From: Bacilli bacterium
GTDB lineage: Bacteria > Bacillota_I > Bacilli_A > RFN20 > CAG-826
NCBI GenBank assembly: GCA_017619815.1
Contig: JAFZRR010000062.1
Span: 33,933 to 97,932, forward strand
Reading direction: 5' to 3'
Length of the DNA stretch: 64,000 nt
The translations under genes were made by a program, and so were the position numbers. Position 1 is the stretch's first letter; each line of letters starts with the position of its first letter. Under the pieces are notes generated by a model that saw only the letters and a program-made list of their open reading frames with translations, was not told the origin of the DNA and made no database searches. Of the stretch, positions 18,596 through 27,534 are shown in pieces.

Positions 18596-18644
18596 TGTTT
18601 GAATAATAATTCTATAGTAAGATAGAATAGTTAGCGAATTTACT

Positions 18645-19388
18645 ATGGATCTATTAGCGTGGCATAAATATAACAAAGAGTTACTTCATGAGAACGCTTA
18701 TGAATTAACACCTTATTTAAGTGAGGATAAAAACGCTCCAGTGGTGATTGTCTGCCCAGGTGGTGGATACCGCATGGTATGTACTTTTAGAGAGGGACAT
18801 CCAGTGGCAAAGTTTTTCCAAGAACAAGGTTATAACGCTTTTGTTTTAAGATACCGTATCAAAGATCAAGCTCATTATCCTCATCCACTTGAAGATATTG
18901 CTCGCGCTTTAAAAGATGTACAAGAACTATATAACTTATCTTTAGATAACTATTCTCTCTGTGGATTCTCCGCAGGAGGACATATGTGTGCGTTATTTGG
19001 CGTGGAAGAATATGGCTATGGAAAATATAATCTTCCAAAACCAAATCTCTTGATGCTTGTATATCCTGTTATTTCTTTAGAAAAGAAAATCACCCACAGA
19101 AGTACAAGAAAGTACTTTGCGGGAGAAAAAGATAAAGAAGCTTTAGAAGTCGGCAATATCTATCATCACGTGAATGATTCTTATCCAAAGACATTTATTT
19201 GGAGAGGGGATATTGATCGCTCTGTTAAACATGTAAATAGTGATTTAATGATTGATGAATTATTAAAACACAATGTTCCATGCAAATACTTTAAATATGG
19301 CAAAGTTGGTCATGGTGTTGGTTTAGCAGAAAAAACCATCGCCAAAGATTGGCCATATGAAGCCGTAAAATTCTGGAAAGAAAACTAA
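18645..19388 (+). CDS. Alpha/beta-hydrolase esterase (BD-FAE / acetyl-esterase type)
   Basis: 247 residues with no signal peptide, so cytoplasmic. The oxyanion loop is PGGGY (about 38-42). The nucleophile elbow is GFSAGG (about 108-113), the likely acid Asp is in WRGDID (near 190) and the His in GKVGHGVGL (near 227), completing a Ser-Asp-His triad. The family includes acetyl-xylan and kynurenine-formamidase-like esterases, so deacetylation of imported sugars is plausible, but the substrate cannot be told. No ribosome-binding site is evident before the ATG. It is a single gene between two intergenic gaps. Confidence 0.8.
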   Translation: MDLLAWHKYNKELLHENAYELTPYLSEDKNAPVVIVCPGGGYRMVCTFREGHPVAKFFQEQGYNAFVLRYRIKDQAHYPHPLEDIARALKDVQELYNLSLDNYSLCGFSAGGHMCALFGVEEYGYGKYNLPKPNLLMLVYPVISLEKKITHRSTRKYFAGEKDKEALEVGNIYHHVNDSYPKTFIWRGDIDRSVKHVNSDLMIDELLKHNVPCKYFKYGKVGHGVGLAEKTIAKDWPYEAVKFWKEN

Positions 19389-19394
19389 TATTTT

Positions 19395-19422
19395 TTGATT
19401 AAATCAAACAATCATATAGAAT
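19395..19422 (+). promoter_or_regulatory. Promoter for a probably leaderless mRNA
   Basis: TTGATT, 16-base spacer, TAGAAT. The -10 box ends 6 bases before the ATG at 19429, which places the transcription start at or next to the start codon. This agrees with the lack of a ribosome-binding site. Confidence 0.6.
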
Positions 19423-19428
19423 AAGTGT

Positions 19429-21021
19429 ATGAAAAAGAAACTATTAATACTTCCTTTAATAACCTTATTAGCGGTACCTGGTTGTAAGAACAACACAAAC
19501 GGAAATAAAAAAGGTGATGTTGTTAACGAGGCCGTTTTAAGAGCGAATACAAAAGAAATTAAGAAAAGTATTTTTTCTGACTTTGAATTAAAAGAAAAGA
19601 GTTTACCAGTTGCTAATGCAACTTCATATACCATTTCCAATGGATTCTATGTAATTAAAGATTCCACAAATACACATTTCTATAGTCCACTTATTGAAGG
19701 TGTGGTGGCCACGATTGGTAACAGTGATGACTACCATACATATACATCTGATGTGGCTGGAAGTTATTTGGTGTACACAAATGAAAATGGTGCCTCAGTG
19801 GTGGATGCTTTAGGCAACAAGCTTGTTGAAGATTCAAAAAGAACATATTCGTCCTTATCTATTACCAGTGGAATTAATTCCAAAGGTATTTATTACGCAG
19901 ATGTGGCGTTTGATGATACACATCTATATTTCCACTATAGCGATAAAGGTGTGGCAACAGTCCACTCCACAGAAATCGGTGATGACTATGGTTCTGGCAC
20001 AACAGTGCAAGGATTAGATTATGTTTTACTCGATGACTTTGGTCATCCTGGATATCAAAGAATTAAGAATAGTTCTAGATACATTATCTTTGATAACAAA
20101 GGAAATGAAATATCTTCCTTTACCGATCCACATGCGGATGCATCTTTCTTTGTGGGCGATTATTTGATTTATCAAAACAGTGTGAAATTAGATAATAACA
20201 ATAATAACTATGACTATATTTCTGAAACCGGAGAAAGGTATTCTTTAGAAACATATCGTATTAACTATTTAAATGCGAAGAAAGAAGCGATTGATGTTTC
20301 TTATCTCCTATCAACGGGTTCTAATGATATCCATTCCTTTAGAAACGCAAAAGGTATTTATGCATATGCTTACGCAAATATGAGAACTATCTCTGATAAG
20401 AAGATTCTTTCTAGCACACTAGAAACATATATCGTTGATGGAAATGGAAACCTCCATGACAATGTCACCGGAATTAACTTAGGAGCGTTTGAAAGAATTG
20501 GTAATAACTTCTATAACACTGAAAACCAAACCATCTATGATGGCAATCTTAATGAATTATCCATATTAACCAATATGAATCCAAATAAGATTGATAACGC
20601 GGAAATGATTATTTGTGAAGTCGAAGGCTTATATGGCGCAGTCAATCAAAAAGGACAAGTTGTTTTACCATTTCAATATGATGCGATTATTACCACTTAT
20701 ATTTCTAATAACAAAGCCCTTGTTTTTGATGATGGTGTAACCAAGATTGTGGAATTTGATGTTAATAAAGCCACATATAAAGATTTCAAAACATATGACA
20801 CTAATACTTTCTCTTATTTTGGATGTGGTATTTATAAAATTGGCGATCAATTCTTCAATTTAATTGATGGTGAATTAGATACACTTCTATTTGAAGAAGA
20901 CTATCATATCGTGGCCACCAAGACCATTAGCTATGCTATCAATACGGCAAAGATATTTACTTTGCAAGGCAATGCTTCAACAACAGTTTATGGTTCTGGA
21001 ACAATTACAATTACTCGTTAA
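19429..21021 (+). CDS. Lipoprotein with WG-repeat-like beta structure
   Basis: 530 residues. A lysine start, a hydrophobic stretch and the lipobox AVPGC (Cys19) predict a lipid-anchored surface protein. After an Asn/Lys linker the sequence is built of short beta repeats in which phrases such as GLYGAVNQKGQVVLPFQYD resemble WG/KWG repeats, which usually form propeller-like scaffolds. No catalytic motif is seen. No ribosome site lies before the ATG, and the promoter sits so close that the mRNA may be leaderless. The HIT-protein gene starts one base after its stop. Confidence 0.75.
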   Translation: MKKKLLILPLITLLAVPGCKNNTNGNKKGDVVNEAVLRANTKEIKKSIFSDFELKEKSLPVANATSYTISNGFYVIKDSTNTHFYSPLIEGVVATIGNSDDYHTYTSDVAGSYLVYTNENGASVVDALGNKLVEDSKRTYSSLSITSGINSKGIYYADVAFDDTHLYFHYSDKGVATVHSTEIGDDYGSGTTVQGLDYVLLDDFGHPGYQRIKNSSRYIIFDNKGNEISSFTDPHADASFFVGDYLIYQNSVKLDNNNNNYDYISETGERYSLETYRINYLNAKKEAIDVSYLLSTGSNDIHSFRNAKGIYAYAYANMRTISDKKILSSTLETYIVDGNGNLHDNVTGINLGAFERIGNNFYNTENQTIYDGNLNELSILTNMNPNKIDNAEMIICEVEGLYGAVNQKGQVVLPFQYDAIITTYISNNKALVFDDGVTKIVEFDVNKATYKDFKTYDTNTFSYFGCGIYKIGDQFFNLIDGELDTLLFEEDYHIVATKTISYAINTAKIFTLQGNASTTVYGSGTITITR

Positions 21022-21022
21022 T

Positions 21023-21397
21023 ATGGAATGTGTATTTTGCAATATTATCAAAGATAAAAAAGAGATTATCGCTGAAAATGATTTAGCAGTGGCTTTTTAT
21101 GATTCTTTTCCAGTTAGTAAAGGTCATACATTAATCATTCCTAAAAGACATGTCGAAACATATTTCGATTTAAATGAAGAAGAGATGAAAGCGATATTTA
21201 ATTTATCGCAAGAAGTGAAAAAGATATTAACCAACTTATATCAACCAGATGGATATAACGTTGGATTCAATGTTGGTGTTGATGGTGGGCAATCCGTCAT
21301 GCACTGCCACATGCACGTTATACCTAGATACCACGGCGATGCGTTAAACCCACGTGGTGGTATAAGGAAAGTCGTTAAGAACGAGAAAAAATATTAG
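21023..21397 (+). CDS. HIT-family nucleotide hydrolase/transferase
   Basis: 124 residues starting MECVFCNII, the usual beginning of bacterial Hit proteins, so the ATG at 21023 is chosen over a longer frame reaching back into the lipoprotein gene. The histidine triad HCHMHVIPRYHGD is complete, with the middle His as nucleophile, and PKRHVETYFDL is conserved. The family hydrolyses adenosine-linked phosphoramidates and dinucleotides. The N-terminal CxxC (CVFC) and HVE suggest the zinc-binding form. No ribosome site is visible, so translation probably couples to the upstream stop one base away. Confidence 0.92.
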   Translation: MECVFCNIIKDKKEIIAENDLAVAFYDSFPVSKGHTLIIPKRHVETYFDLNEEEMKAIFNLSQEVKKILTNLYQPDGYNVGFNVGVDGGQSVMHCHMHVIPRYHGDALNPRGGIRKVVKNEKKY

Positions 21398-21418
21398 ACC
21401 ACAATAATGTGGTTTTTT
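21398..21418 (+). terminator. Rho-independent terminator
   Basis: ACCACA / TGTGGT stem with an ATAA loop and a T6 tail immediately after the HIT gene. Confidence 0.88.
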
Positions 21419-21461
21419 ATTTGATTCACATTTTTTGTATAATACATGTGAGGAACTTTTA

Positions 21462-21677
21462 ATGGTTATTTCAATAAAATTGACAAAAGAAGAACAACAA
21501 GAAGCGGAATCATATGCAAAACGCAATGGTCTTTCTTTAAACGATGCCATTAAAAGAGTATTTTTTGAAAAGATCGAAGATGAATATGATGCCGCAATTG
21601 CGGATGTCGCAATGGAAAAATATGAAAAGAATCCAAAAACGTATTCTTTGGACGAACTTATAAAATCATTAAATTAA
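21462..21677 (+). CDS. Orphan RelB-like (DUF6290-type) antitoxin
   Basis: 71 residues. ISIKLTKEEQQEAESYAKRN followed by GLSLNDAIKRVFFEKI is a ribbon-helix-helix pattern as in RelB/DinJ-type antitoxins, and the acidic, Tyr-rich tail (ending YSLDELIKSLN) is the usual toxin-neutralising part. The ATG at 21462 is chosen because GAGGAA lies upstream; an in-frame ATG at 21435 overlaps the likely TATAAT box. No RelE/ParE toxin gene follows: a terminator comes 27 bases later. It is either a solitary remnant or a regulator acting elsewhere. Confidence 0.7.
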   Translation: MVISIKLTKEEQQEAESYAKRNGLSLNDAIKRVFFEKIEDEYDAAIADVAMEKYEKNPKTYSLDELIKSLN

Positions 21678-21703
21678 AATCTCAAATTATGTATAGAATA
21701 TAG

Positions 21704-21728
21704 AAATCATCATTTGATGATTTTTATT
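21704..21728 (+). terminator. Rho-independent terminator
   Basis: AAATCATCA / TGATGATTT stem with a 2-base centre and T-rich tail, ending the orphan antitoxin transcript. Confidence 0.8.
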
Positions 21729-21794
21729 TTACTCTCCTTAATTAAATAAACTTGTTTATCTTTGTTAAACATGTTTAATTATTAAAACGAGATT

Positions 21795-22577
21795 ATGAAG
21801 AACAAAAACATCCTCTACATTTCAATAGCCTTAGCGATATATGTCTTATTCATTACATTCCCGACATATCTTTTCATTAAGGATGATCCAGAGCTCTGCT
21901 ATATCATCGAAATCATTTTAAGAAGTGTTTATCTCGTCTTCATTGTTTTATTCTCTATATTTACTAAATTAGCTAAGTCTTATACTGGTAAAACTAAATG
22001 GATGAATATGTTATTCTTACTCCCACTTTTCTTTGTGGCGTTTTTTAACATCTTCTATTACCGCGTTGTCGCTGGTTCTTCTGTTGAATCCTTGTGGAAC
22101 AATCTCACCAAAGTATTCTATAGCGATGGTGTGAATACATATGAAATCTTAAGATTTACTTCAGTGGTCATCACTGTTGTCGAAGAAGAAATCTTATTTA
22201 GATTCTTATTACAAAAGAACCTCAATTTAGGTCATAAGTTTGTCCGTATCGCCATTACCGCTGCAGTATATGCCACATGCCACTTCTTTATGATGCTATA
22301 TGACGGATATGGATTTATTGAACCATTACAATTATTAGAAATCTTATTTGTCTTCGGCATCGGTATGATTCTCGGTGTTCTTTATGAATACACAAATAGC
22401 ATTGCCTATTCCATGACATTTAATATGTTATTCTCCTTAGGAGTTAGCATTTATCCAATCGCGATTACTAACACTGTAGGATATAAGATTTATTTAACAT
22501 CCGCATTATTTATATTAGGTGCGGCAGCATATATCTGTTTATTTTATTTTGTCATTCTTAAGAAAGAACAAAGATAA
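21795..22577 (+). CDS. CPBP-family intramembrane metalloprotease
   Basis: 260 residues with about eight membrane spans. The CPBP (Abi, Rce1-like) motifs are visible: EEEILFRFLLQ (EExxxR, near 135), then CHFFMML with the second-motif His (near 162), and a third motif around YSMTFNMLFS in which the usual His of HxxxN is replaced by Ser. The family cleaves membrane peptides, and in other Firmicutes helps with bacteriocin maturation or immunity. The missing third-motif His leaves activity uncertain. The stop is 1 base before the next lipoprotein gene, so the two form one operon. Confidence 0.8.
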   Translation: MKNKNILYISIALAIYVLFITFPTYLFIKDDPELCYIIEIILRSVYLVFIVLFSIFTKLAKSYTGKTKWMNMLFLLPLFFVAFFNIFYYRVVAGSSVESLWNNLTKVFYSDGVNTYEILRFTSVVITVVEEEILFRFLLQKNLNLGHKFVRIAITAAVYATCHFFMMLYDGYGFIEPLQLLEILFVFGIGMILGVLYEYTNSIAYSMTFNMLFSLGVSIYPIAITNTVGYKIYLTSALFILGAAAYICLFYFVILKKEQR

Positions 22578-22578
22578 C

Positions 22579-23229
22579 ATGAAAAAGCCCATATTATTAC
22601 TCTTACCATTAATCCTTGCCTTAGGAGCTTGTAACAACAAAAATAACAAACCAAGTTGGGGCGAAACATCCACAAAAACAATTGTTTTTAAAGGTGATAA
22701 GAATAGAAGTGGGCTTGGTAGTGGTTCTCAATTAGGAACAGAAGCATTCGATAATGCATTAACCAGTTTAATTAATGAACAAGCAGATAATTCTTTAACT
22801 AAATTAGGTGGAAAGAAATGTGGCACCCAATTAGTGGGTGGTGACAGTGGTACTGATACATCCCTTACAATAGGTACAGGTAGTTATGATGGGTTGATAT
22901 ATCTCACTTTTAATCTTGATATTGTAAAGATTGATGTCACACTTCAAAACTATTACAAACCACATCATGATTATCAAACCAATCAAGATGTCAGTGGTAT
23001 TGACGCAAACGCAGAAGCCACAATCTGTTCATATGATCCCTCAGGCGATGGAACAGTGATTGAACAGAAAGAAATTGATTTATCAACTGAAGATGTTGTC
23101 AATGTTCCCGCGGAAAGAGAAGAAACATTAGAACTAAAAGAAAAGACAAACACAATTGCCTTCTATAATAGTGCGGAAAAGCATAGAACATATATTCATT
23201 CATTAACCGTTACATATTTAGTTAAATAA
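22579..23229 (+). CDS. Lipoprotein with beta-sandwich domain ending LTVTY
   Basis: 216 residues. MKKPILLLLPLILALGAC gives a clear lipobox (LGAC, Cys18); a longer in-frame reading back to 22519 would lie inside the protease gene and lack a signal. The mature part is a beta-rich domain ending with IHSLTVTYLVK. Its layout (Gly/Ser strands, then a final hydrophobic strand LTxTY) resembles the C-terminal domain of the first giant surface protein and modules in the clostripain-like proteins, so it may be a free copy of a shared binding module. No ribosome site is seen; coupling to the protease gene is likely. Confidence 0.75.
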   Translation: MKKPILLLLPLILALGACNNKNNKPSWGETSTKTIVFKGDKNRSGLGSGSQLGTEAFDNALTSLINEQADNSLTKLGGKKCGTQLVGGDSGTDTSLTIGTGSYDGLIYLTFNLDIVKIDVTLQNYYKPHHDYQTNQDVSGIDANAEATICSYDPSGDGTVIEQKEIDLSTEDVVNVPAEREETLELKEKTNTIAFYNSAEKHRTYIHSLTVTYLVK

Positions 23230-23244
23230 AAAATGAAACCAAAT

Positions 23245-23269
23245 CATCCCGTTTTAAACGGGATTTTTT
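23245..23269 (+). terminator. Rho-independent terminator
   Basis: ATCCCGTTT / AAACGGGAT, almost loop-less, followed by T6. Ends the protease-lipoprotein operon. Confidence 0.9.
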
Positions 23270-23355
23270 CTTGCTGAAAAGTTTTTTGTAAAAGATTTAT
23301 GAAATGACCACTATTAGTTTAATAGGAGGGCAAATTGCCCCTGGAGGGAAGAAGC

Positions 23356-23478
23356 ATGAAAATGTTTCGGAAATTCAGGCCCTCGATCCTCCAGGAAGGA
23401 GGAGACCCCTTGATGGAGTCTGTTCTGATACTCCTGATACTTGCGGTGCTTATTTATCTTTTACGAGGTAAGAGGTAA
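23356..23478 (+). CDS. Short hydrophobic peptide, candidate type I toxin
   Basis: A 40-codon frame. The first 19 residues are basic and polar; residues 20-40 are a single membrane helix with a basic end (MESVLILLILAVLIYLLRGKR split by no stop; 21 residues in all). Two starts each have a strong ribosome site: GGAGGG before ATG 23356, and AAGGAGGAG before the internal ATG 23413. The second site is paired in cis with TCCTCC at 23387-23392 (5-base loop), which would hide it, a common feature of type I toxin mRNAs. GC content is clearly above the surroundings. An antisense promoter and terminator face it from the right. Confidence 0.6.
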   Translation: MKMFRKFRPSILQEGGDPLMESVLILLILAVLIYLLRGKR

Positions 23479-23479
23479 A

Positions 23480-23530
23480 TAAAAAGGGAGAGACTAACGG
23501 TTGTGCTAGGTTAGTCCTCTCTCTAACGAC
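23480..23530 (-). ncRNA. Candidate antisense RNA (antitoxin) ending at the peptide stop codon
   Basis: From the minus-strand promoter at 23537-23565, a start near 23530 would give an RNA of about 50 bases. It folds into a hairpin with stem 23488-23498 / 23510-23521, loop GGTTGTGCTAG on the plus strand and one bulged base. The hairpin is followed by CCCTTTTTATTT on the minus strand, a proper terminator. It would pair with the 3' part of the peptide mRNA. The plus strand has no T-run after this stem, so the hairpin acts as terminator only for the antisense direction. Confidence 0.55.
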
Positions 23531-23536
23531 AAGTAA

Positions 23537-23565
23537 ATACTAGCACATCAGGGTGGCTTTTTCAA
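23537..23565 (-). promoter_or_regulatory. Antisense promoter with extended -10
   Basis: Minus strand TTGAAA, exactly 17 bases, TAGTAT, with TGC directly upstream of the -10 (extended type). The octamer CTAGCACA at 23540-23547 is the inverse of TGTGCTAG in the hairpin loop (23502-23509). Confidence 0.65.
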
Positions 23566-23715
23566 GGTTCGAGGGTTCCTGAGGGTGGGGATAGGTTCGC
23601 CTATTTCCCATTCTCATATTGGTGGCAATCAATAAAAAAAATAGATAGATAAGTTGAGCACTTAAAAATCTACCTATGTGTAACGATTGTTACGTAATTA
23701 TTATAAATAATATTT
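23566..23715. other. Non-coding stretch right of the candidate toxin locus
   Basis: No gene is seen. A hairpin GGGGATAGG-TTCG-CCTATTTCCC (about 23587-23610) lies in the middle without a T-run, perhaps the folded 3' end of the peptide mRNA. The remainder is AT-rich and lies between this locus and the ABC operon terminator. Confidence 0.4.
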
Positions 23716-23745
23716 TTTCAAAAGAAAAGGGAGGTTGCCCTCCCT
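23716..23745 (-). terminator. Terminator of the MarR-ABC operon
   Basis: Minus strand AGGGAGG-GCAA-CCTCCCT followed by TTTTCTTTT, just past the stop of the 658-residue ABC gene. Confidence 0.9.
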
Positions 23746-23749
23746 AGTT

Positions 23750-25726
23750 TTATTCGAGTTCGAATGCTCCGGTGTATAACTGATAGTAAACACCTTTTTG
23801 AGCAATCAAATCTGTGTGGCTACCACGTTCTATAATACGTCCATGATCTAACACCATAATCGCATCACTGTTTTGAACTGTGGATAATCTATGAGCAATC
23901 ACAAATACCGTTCTACCTTCCATCAGTTTATCCATGCCTTCTTGGACAAGTTTTTCGGTTCTGGTATCGATTGATGATGTCGCTTCATCGAGAATCATAA
24001 CTGGTGCATCAGCGACCGCCGCTCTAGCGATAGAGAGCAATTGTCTTTGACCTTGTGATAAGTTACTACCATCACCGTTGAGCATGGTGTTAAATCCTTC
24101 TGGTAGTCTGGTAATGAAGTCATAAGCATTAGCAATCTTTGCGGCTTCATAAACTTCTTCATCAGTCGCATCTAATCTACCATAACGGATATTATCCATA
24201 ACTGTTCCGGTGAACAAGTTAGTATCTTGCAAAACAATGCCTAATGAACGACGTAAGTCATCTTTTTTAATTTTATTAATATTTATGCCATCGTATCTGA
24301 TTTTGCCATCTGCAATGTCATAAAAACGGTTTAAAAGGTTAGTAATTGTGGTCTTACCCGCACCAGTGGCACCGACAAAGGCAATTTTTTGACCTGGATG
24401 GGCATAAATAGAGACATCGTGTAAGACCGGCTTATCTGGTGTATAAGCGAAATCAACATCCGTTAAAACGATATCACCTTTGAGTTCGGTATATGTCGTT
24501 GTGCCATCGGCTTTGTGGTAGTGTTTCCAAGCAAAGTCTCTAGTCTTTTCTGTGGTTTCTTCAAATGAACCATCTTCATGTTTCTTGATATGGACTAATT
24601 CAACATAGCCTTCATCCGCTTCTTTTTGTTCATCTAATAAATCGAAGCATCTTGAAGCACCCGCCATACCCATGACGATGAATGTCACTTGTTGTGAGAA
24701 GTTATTCACGTTATTGGAGAACATTCTGGATAGCATTAAGAATGACACAATAACATTGAAGAATTCTGTTGGATCGGCAACATCTTGGATAAATGGTCGT
24801 GATAGGGCGACGTTTTTGAATCCTGGAATAACAGCGATAAGAACACCCATAATCGCGGTTAAGACATACATGAAGTTACCAATGTTACCATTGATAGGCA
24901 TCATTGTATTACCAGCGATATTCGCTGTAGTGCTATGTCTTCTGAGTTCTTCATTGAGTTTATCAAAGTCTTCCGCAGATTTTTCTTCGTGGCAGAATAC
25001 TTTAACAACTTTAAGACCTTGGATAGTTTCTTCAATATCACCTTCGACCTTCGCCATTTGAATTTGTTGTTTGACGAAATATTTCGCAGAACGACCACCG
25101 ATAAAGATGGTGTTGAGTAACATGAGCATCGCGCAGAAGACGACCACAAGAGTCATCCATAAGCTGTTCATTAACATAACAACGAAACTGAAGACCACCG
25201 CTAAACCAGCGCTTAAGAAGCTTGGCAAAGCTTGTGAAATGAATTGTCTAATGGTGTCGATGTCGTTTGTATATACGGACATGATTGCACCGTGAGCGTG
25301 TGTATCAAAATATTTGATTGGTAAATCTTGCATATGATTGAACATCGCTTTTCTAAAGATGTTCATAAATCTTTGTGTGACAATCGCCATTGTTCTATTC
25401 CAGAACCATGAAGCAAAGACACCTAAACTATAAATACCGATTAAGATACCCACTAAAACGGTGACGTTTGTGTTTAAAGTAATACCCATAGCTTCAGTTG
25501 GGTGAGCACCCACTAATGGGTTAGTTCCATCTTTAATACATACTGTAAGAACTTTAGTAACAAAGTTCATAAAGATAGAGGATGAAAGGTTTGCGAATAT
25601 GTTAAAGATGATACATAACGCAGAGACGATTAATTGGCCAGGATATCTCTTGAAGAGTTCTTTTAATAATCTCTTCATTGTACCTTTCTTGGCTCTTGCT
25701 CTTTCTTTAATTCTAATTGGAGGCAT
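23750..25726 (-). CDS. ABC exporter half-transporter, catalytically complete subunit
   Basis: 658 residues. Six-span membrane domain (about 25-350) with an insert before the ATPase domain (about 415-650). The ATPase has Walker A GATGAGKTT, signature LSQGQRQLLS, Walker B VMILDEATSSID with the catalytic Glu, and the switch His in IAHRLST. The start overlaps the stop of the partner gene by one base. Together they match heterodimeric type IV exporters such as BmrCD, EfrCD or LmrCD, which extrude drugs or peptides. This subunit carries the consensus active site. A charged 60-residue linker before the nucleotide-binding domain is longer than usual. Confidence 0.92.
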   Translation of the reverse strand: MPPIRIKERARAKKGTMKRLLKELFKRYPGQLIVSALCIIFNIFANLSSSIFMNFVTKVLTVCIKDGTNPLVGAHPTEAMGITLNTNVTVLVGILIGIYSLGVFASWFWNRTMAIVTQRFMNIFRKAMFNHMQDLPIKYFDTHAHGAIMSVYTNDIDTIRQFISQALPSFLSAGLAVVFSFVVMLMNSLWMTLVVVFCAMLMLLNTIFIGGRSAKYFVKQQIQMAKVEGDIEETIQGLKVVKVFCHEEKSAEDFDKLNEELRRHSTTANIAGNTMMPINGNIGNFMYVLTAIMGVLIAVIPGFKNVALSRPFIQDVADPTEFFNVIVSFLMLSRMFSNNVNNFSQQVTFIVMGMAGASRCFDLLDEQKEADEGYVELVHIKKHEDGSFEETTEKTRDFAWKHYHKADGTTTYTELKGDIVLTDVDFAYTPDKPVLHDVSIYAHPGQKIAFVGATGAGKTTITNLLNRFYDIADGKIRYDGININKIKKDDLRRSLGIVLQDTNLFTGTVMDNIRYGRLDATDEEVYEAAKIANAYDFITRLPEGFNTMLNGDGSNLSQGQRQLLSIARAAVADAPVMILDEATSSIDTRTEKLVQEGMDKLMEGRTVFVIAHRLSTVQNSDAIMVLDHGRIIERGSHTDLIAQKGVYYQLYTGAFELE

Positions 25727-27534
25727 TATCTATCACCTCCTTGGTTATTTTGAGTGTAGTAGATTTCTTGGTAAATATGGTTATTCTTGAGTAACTCATT
25801 ATGTGTACCAATCGCGTTAATCTTGCCGTCTTCCATAATGATGATTTGATCAGCATCTTCAATAGAAGAAATACGTTGGGCAATCACGATCTTTGTGGTT
25901 TGTGGTAAGTCTTCTCTTAAACCACGTCTAATCAATCTATCAGTCTTTGTGTCGACTGCGGAAGTGGAGTCATCCAAGATAAGAATCTTTGGTTTCTTTA
26001 ATAACGCACGAGCGATACAAAGTCTTTGTTTTTGACCACCGGAAACGTTACTACCACCTTGTTCAATTCTCGTTTCATATTTTTGAGGGAAGGATTCAAT
26101 GAATTCTTCCGCTTGAGAAATCTTACAAGCTTGTTCGAGTTCTTCTTGTGTGGCGTTTAAATCGCCCCATCTTAAGTTGTCCGCGATTGTGCCACTGAAA
26201 AGGAAATTCTTTTGTAAGACAACAGCGACGTTATTTCTTAAGACTTCTAAGTCATATTCTTTGACATCGTGTCCACCGACTTTAAGAGAACCTTCTTGGA
26301 TGTCATATAATCTAGAGATTAAGTTCACTAATGATGTCTTTCCGGAACCTGTACTTCCGAGGATACCGATGAATTGACCGGATTTAATATTGATATTGAT
26401 ATTTTCTAAGGCATTCTTTTCCGCAGTTTCAGAGTATTTGAAGTTCACATTATCGAAGATAACTTCACCATTAGGAACTTCCATAATTGGATTTTCTGGG
26501 TTCTTAATTGTGGGTTCTTCTTCAAGAACTTCACCAATTCTTCTCACACCTTCAATGGACATGACTAACATGACCATGATCATGGAGACAAACATTAAGG
26601 ACATTAAGATTTGAATACCATATGTAAGTAATGCGGACATTTGTCCGATTGTTAATGTTTCTGTGCCATTTTGAATATCGCGTCCGATGAAGTATGCACC
26701 TAAACCAATAATTAAAACGTTAGATAAGTGAATACCTGTGTTCATAACAGGGTTATTCAAAGCGACAATCTTTTCCGCTTTCACGAATTCGCCAGTCATA
26801 CCGTCAGAGGCTCTATTGAATTTTTCTTTTTCATAATCTTCTCTAACATATGATTTCACAACACGCATACCGGTGATGTTTTCTTGGACGGATTCATTGA
26901 GCTTATCGTATCTCTTAAATAATCTTCTAAAGATTTTCATCGCTACGCGAATGATTAAGAATAAGCAAAGACCAATAACTGGAATTAAGCAAACGAAGAT
27001 CCACGCCATTTGACCACCAGTCATAAAGGCCATGACTGCGGAGAATATCATCATAAGTGGTGCGCGGACAACCGCTCTAATGACCATTTGGAAAGCCATT
27101 TGCACTGTCGATATATCTGTTGTCATTCTAGTCACTAAACTAGATGCGGAGAATTTATCGATATTAGCAAAGCTAAATGTTTCAAGTTTCTTATACATAT
27201 CGCTTCTGAGGTTTGCGGCTAAACCAACGGATGCTCGAGAAGCAAATACGCCACCTAAGATACCAAACATCAAGGAGAGCAACGCCATGACCACTAAAGT
27301 GATGAGGATATAGAATAATGAGATTTCTAATTGAATAGGACCATTTTCATATGGGAATGGTGTCATGATATCTTCGAGTTTGGTGATATTTCTCATCGTA
27401 TCCACGAACATGGACATGACAAATGGAAGAGCGCATTCTAATGCGGCTTCGCCAATCATGAAGAAAGGAGTCACAATCGCGTCTTTTTTATATTGTCTAA
27501 GTGATTTAAGAATTAATTTGATTTTCTTCCACAT
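25726..27534 (-). CDS. ABC exporter half-transporter, degenerate-site subunit
   Basis: 602 residues. Six membrane spans (to about 330), then an ATPase domain with Walker A GSTGSGKTS and signature VSGGQKQRL. Walker B is ILILDDSTSAVD: the catalytic Glu is Asp, and the switch motif has Gln (IAQRIS) instead of His. This is the usual pattern of the degenerate site in heterodimeric exporters, so this chain should pair with the 658-residue subunit rather than act alone. It overlaps the MarR gene stop by one base and precedes its partner with the same TAATG-type overlap, which ensures equal expression. Confidence 0.92.
   Translation of the reverse strand: MWKKIKLILKSLRQYKKDAIVTPFFMIGEAALECALPFVMSMFVDTMRNITKLEDIMTPFPYENGPIQLEISLFYILITLVVMALLSLMFGILGGVFASRASVGLAANLRSDMYKKLETFSFANIDKFSASSLVTRMTTDISTVQMAFQMVIRAVVRAPLMMIFSAVMAFMTGGQMAWIFVCLIPVIGLCLFLIIRVAMKIFRRLFKRYDKLNESVQENITGMRVVKSYVREDYEKEKFNRASDGMTGEFVKAEKIVALNNPVMNTGIHLSNVLIIGLGAYFIGRDIQNGTETLTIGQMSALLTYGIQILMSLMFVSMIMVMLVMSIEGVRRIGEVLEEEPTIKNPENPIMEVPNGEVIFDNVNFKYSETAEKNALENININIKSGQFIGILGSTGSGKTSLVNLISRLYDIQEGSLKVGGHDVKEYDLEVLRNNVAVVLQKNFLFSGTIADNLRWGDLNATQEELEQACKISQAEEFIESFPQKYETRIEQGGSNVSGGQKQRLCIARALLKKPKILILDDSTSAVDTKTDRLIRRGLREDLPQTTKIVIAQRISSIEDADQIIIMEDGKINAIGTHNELLKNNHIYQEIYYTQNNQGGDR

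Noticed and set aside
20891..21022. Longer HIT protein reaching into the lipoprotein gene
   Set aside because: The extra 44 residues are out-of-frame reading of the lipoprotein and the family starts at MECVFCNII.
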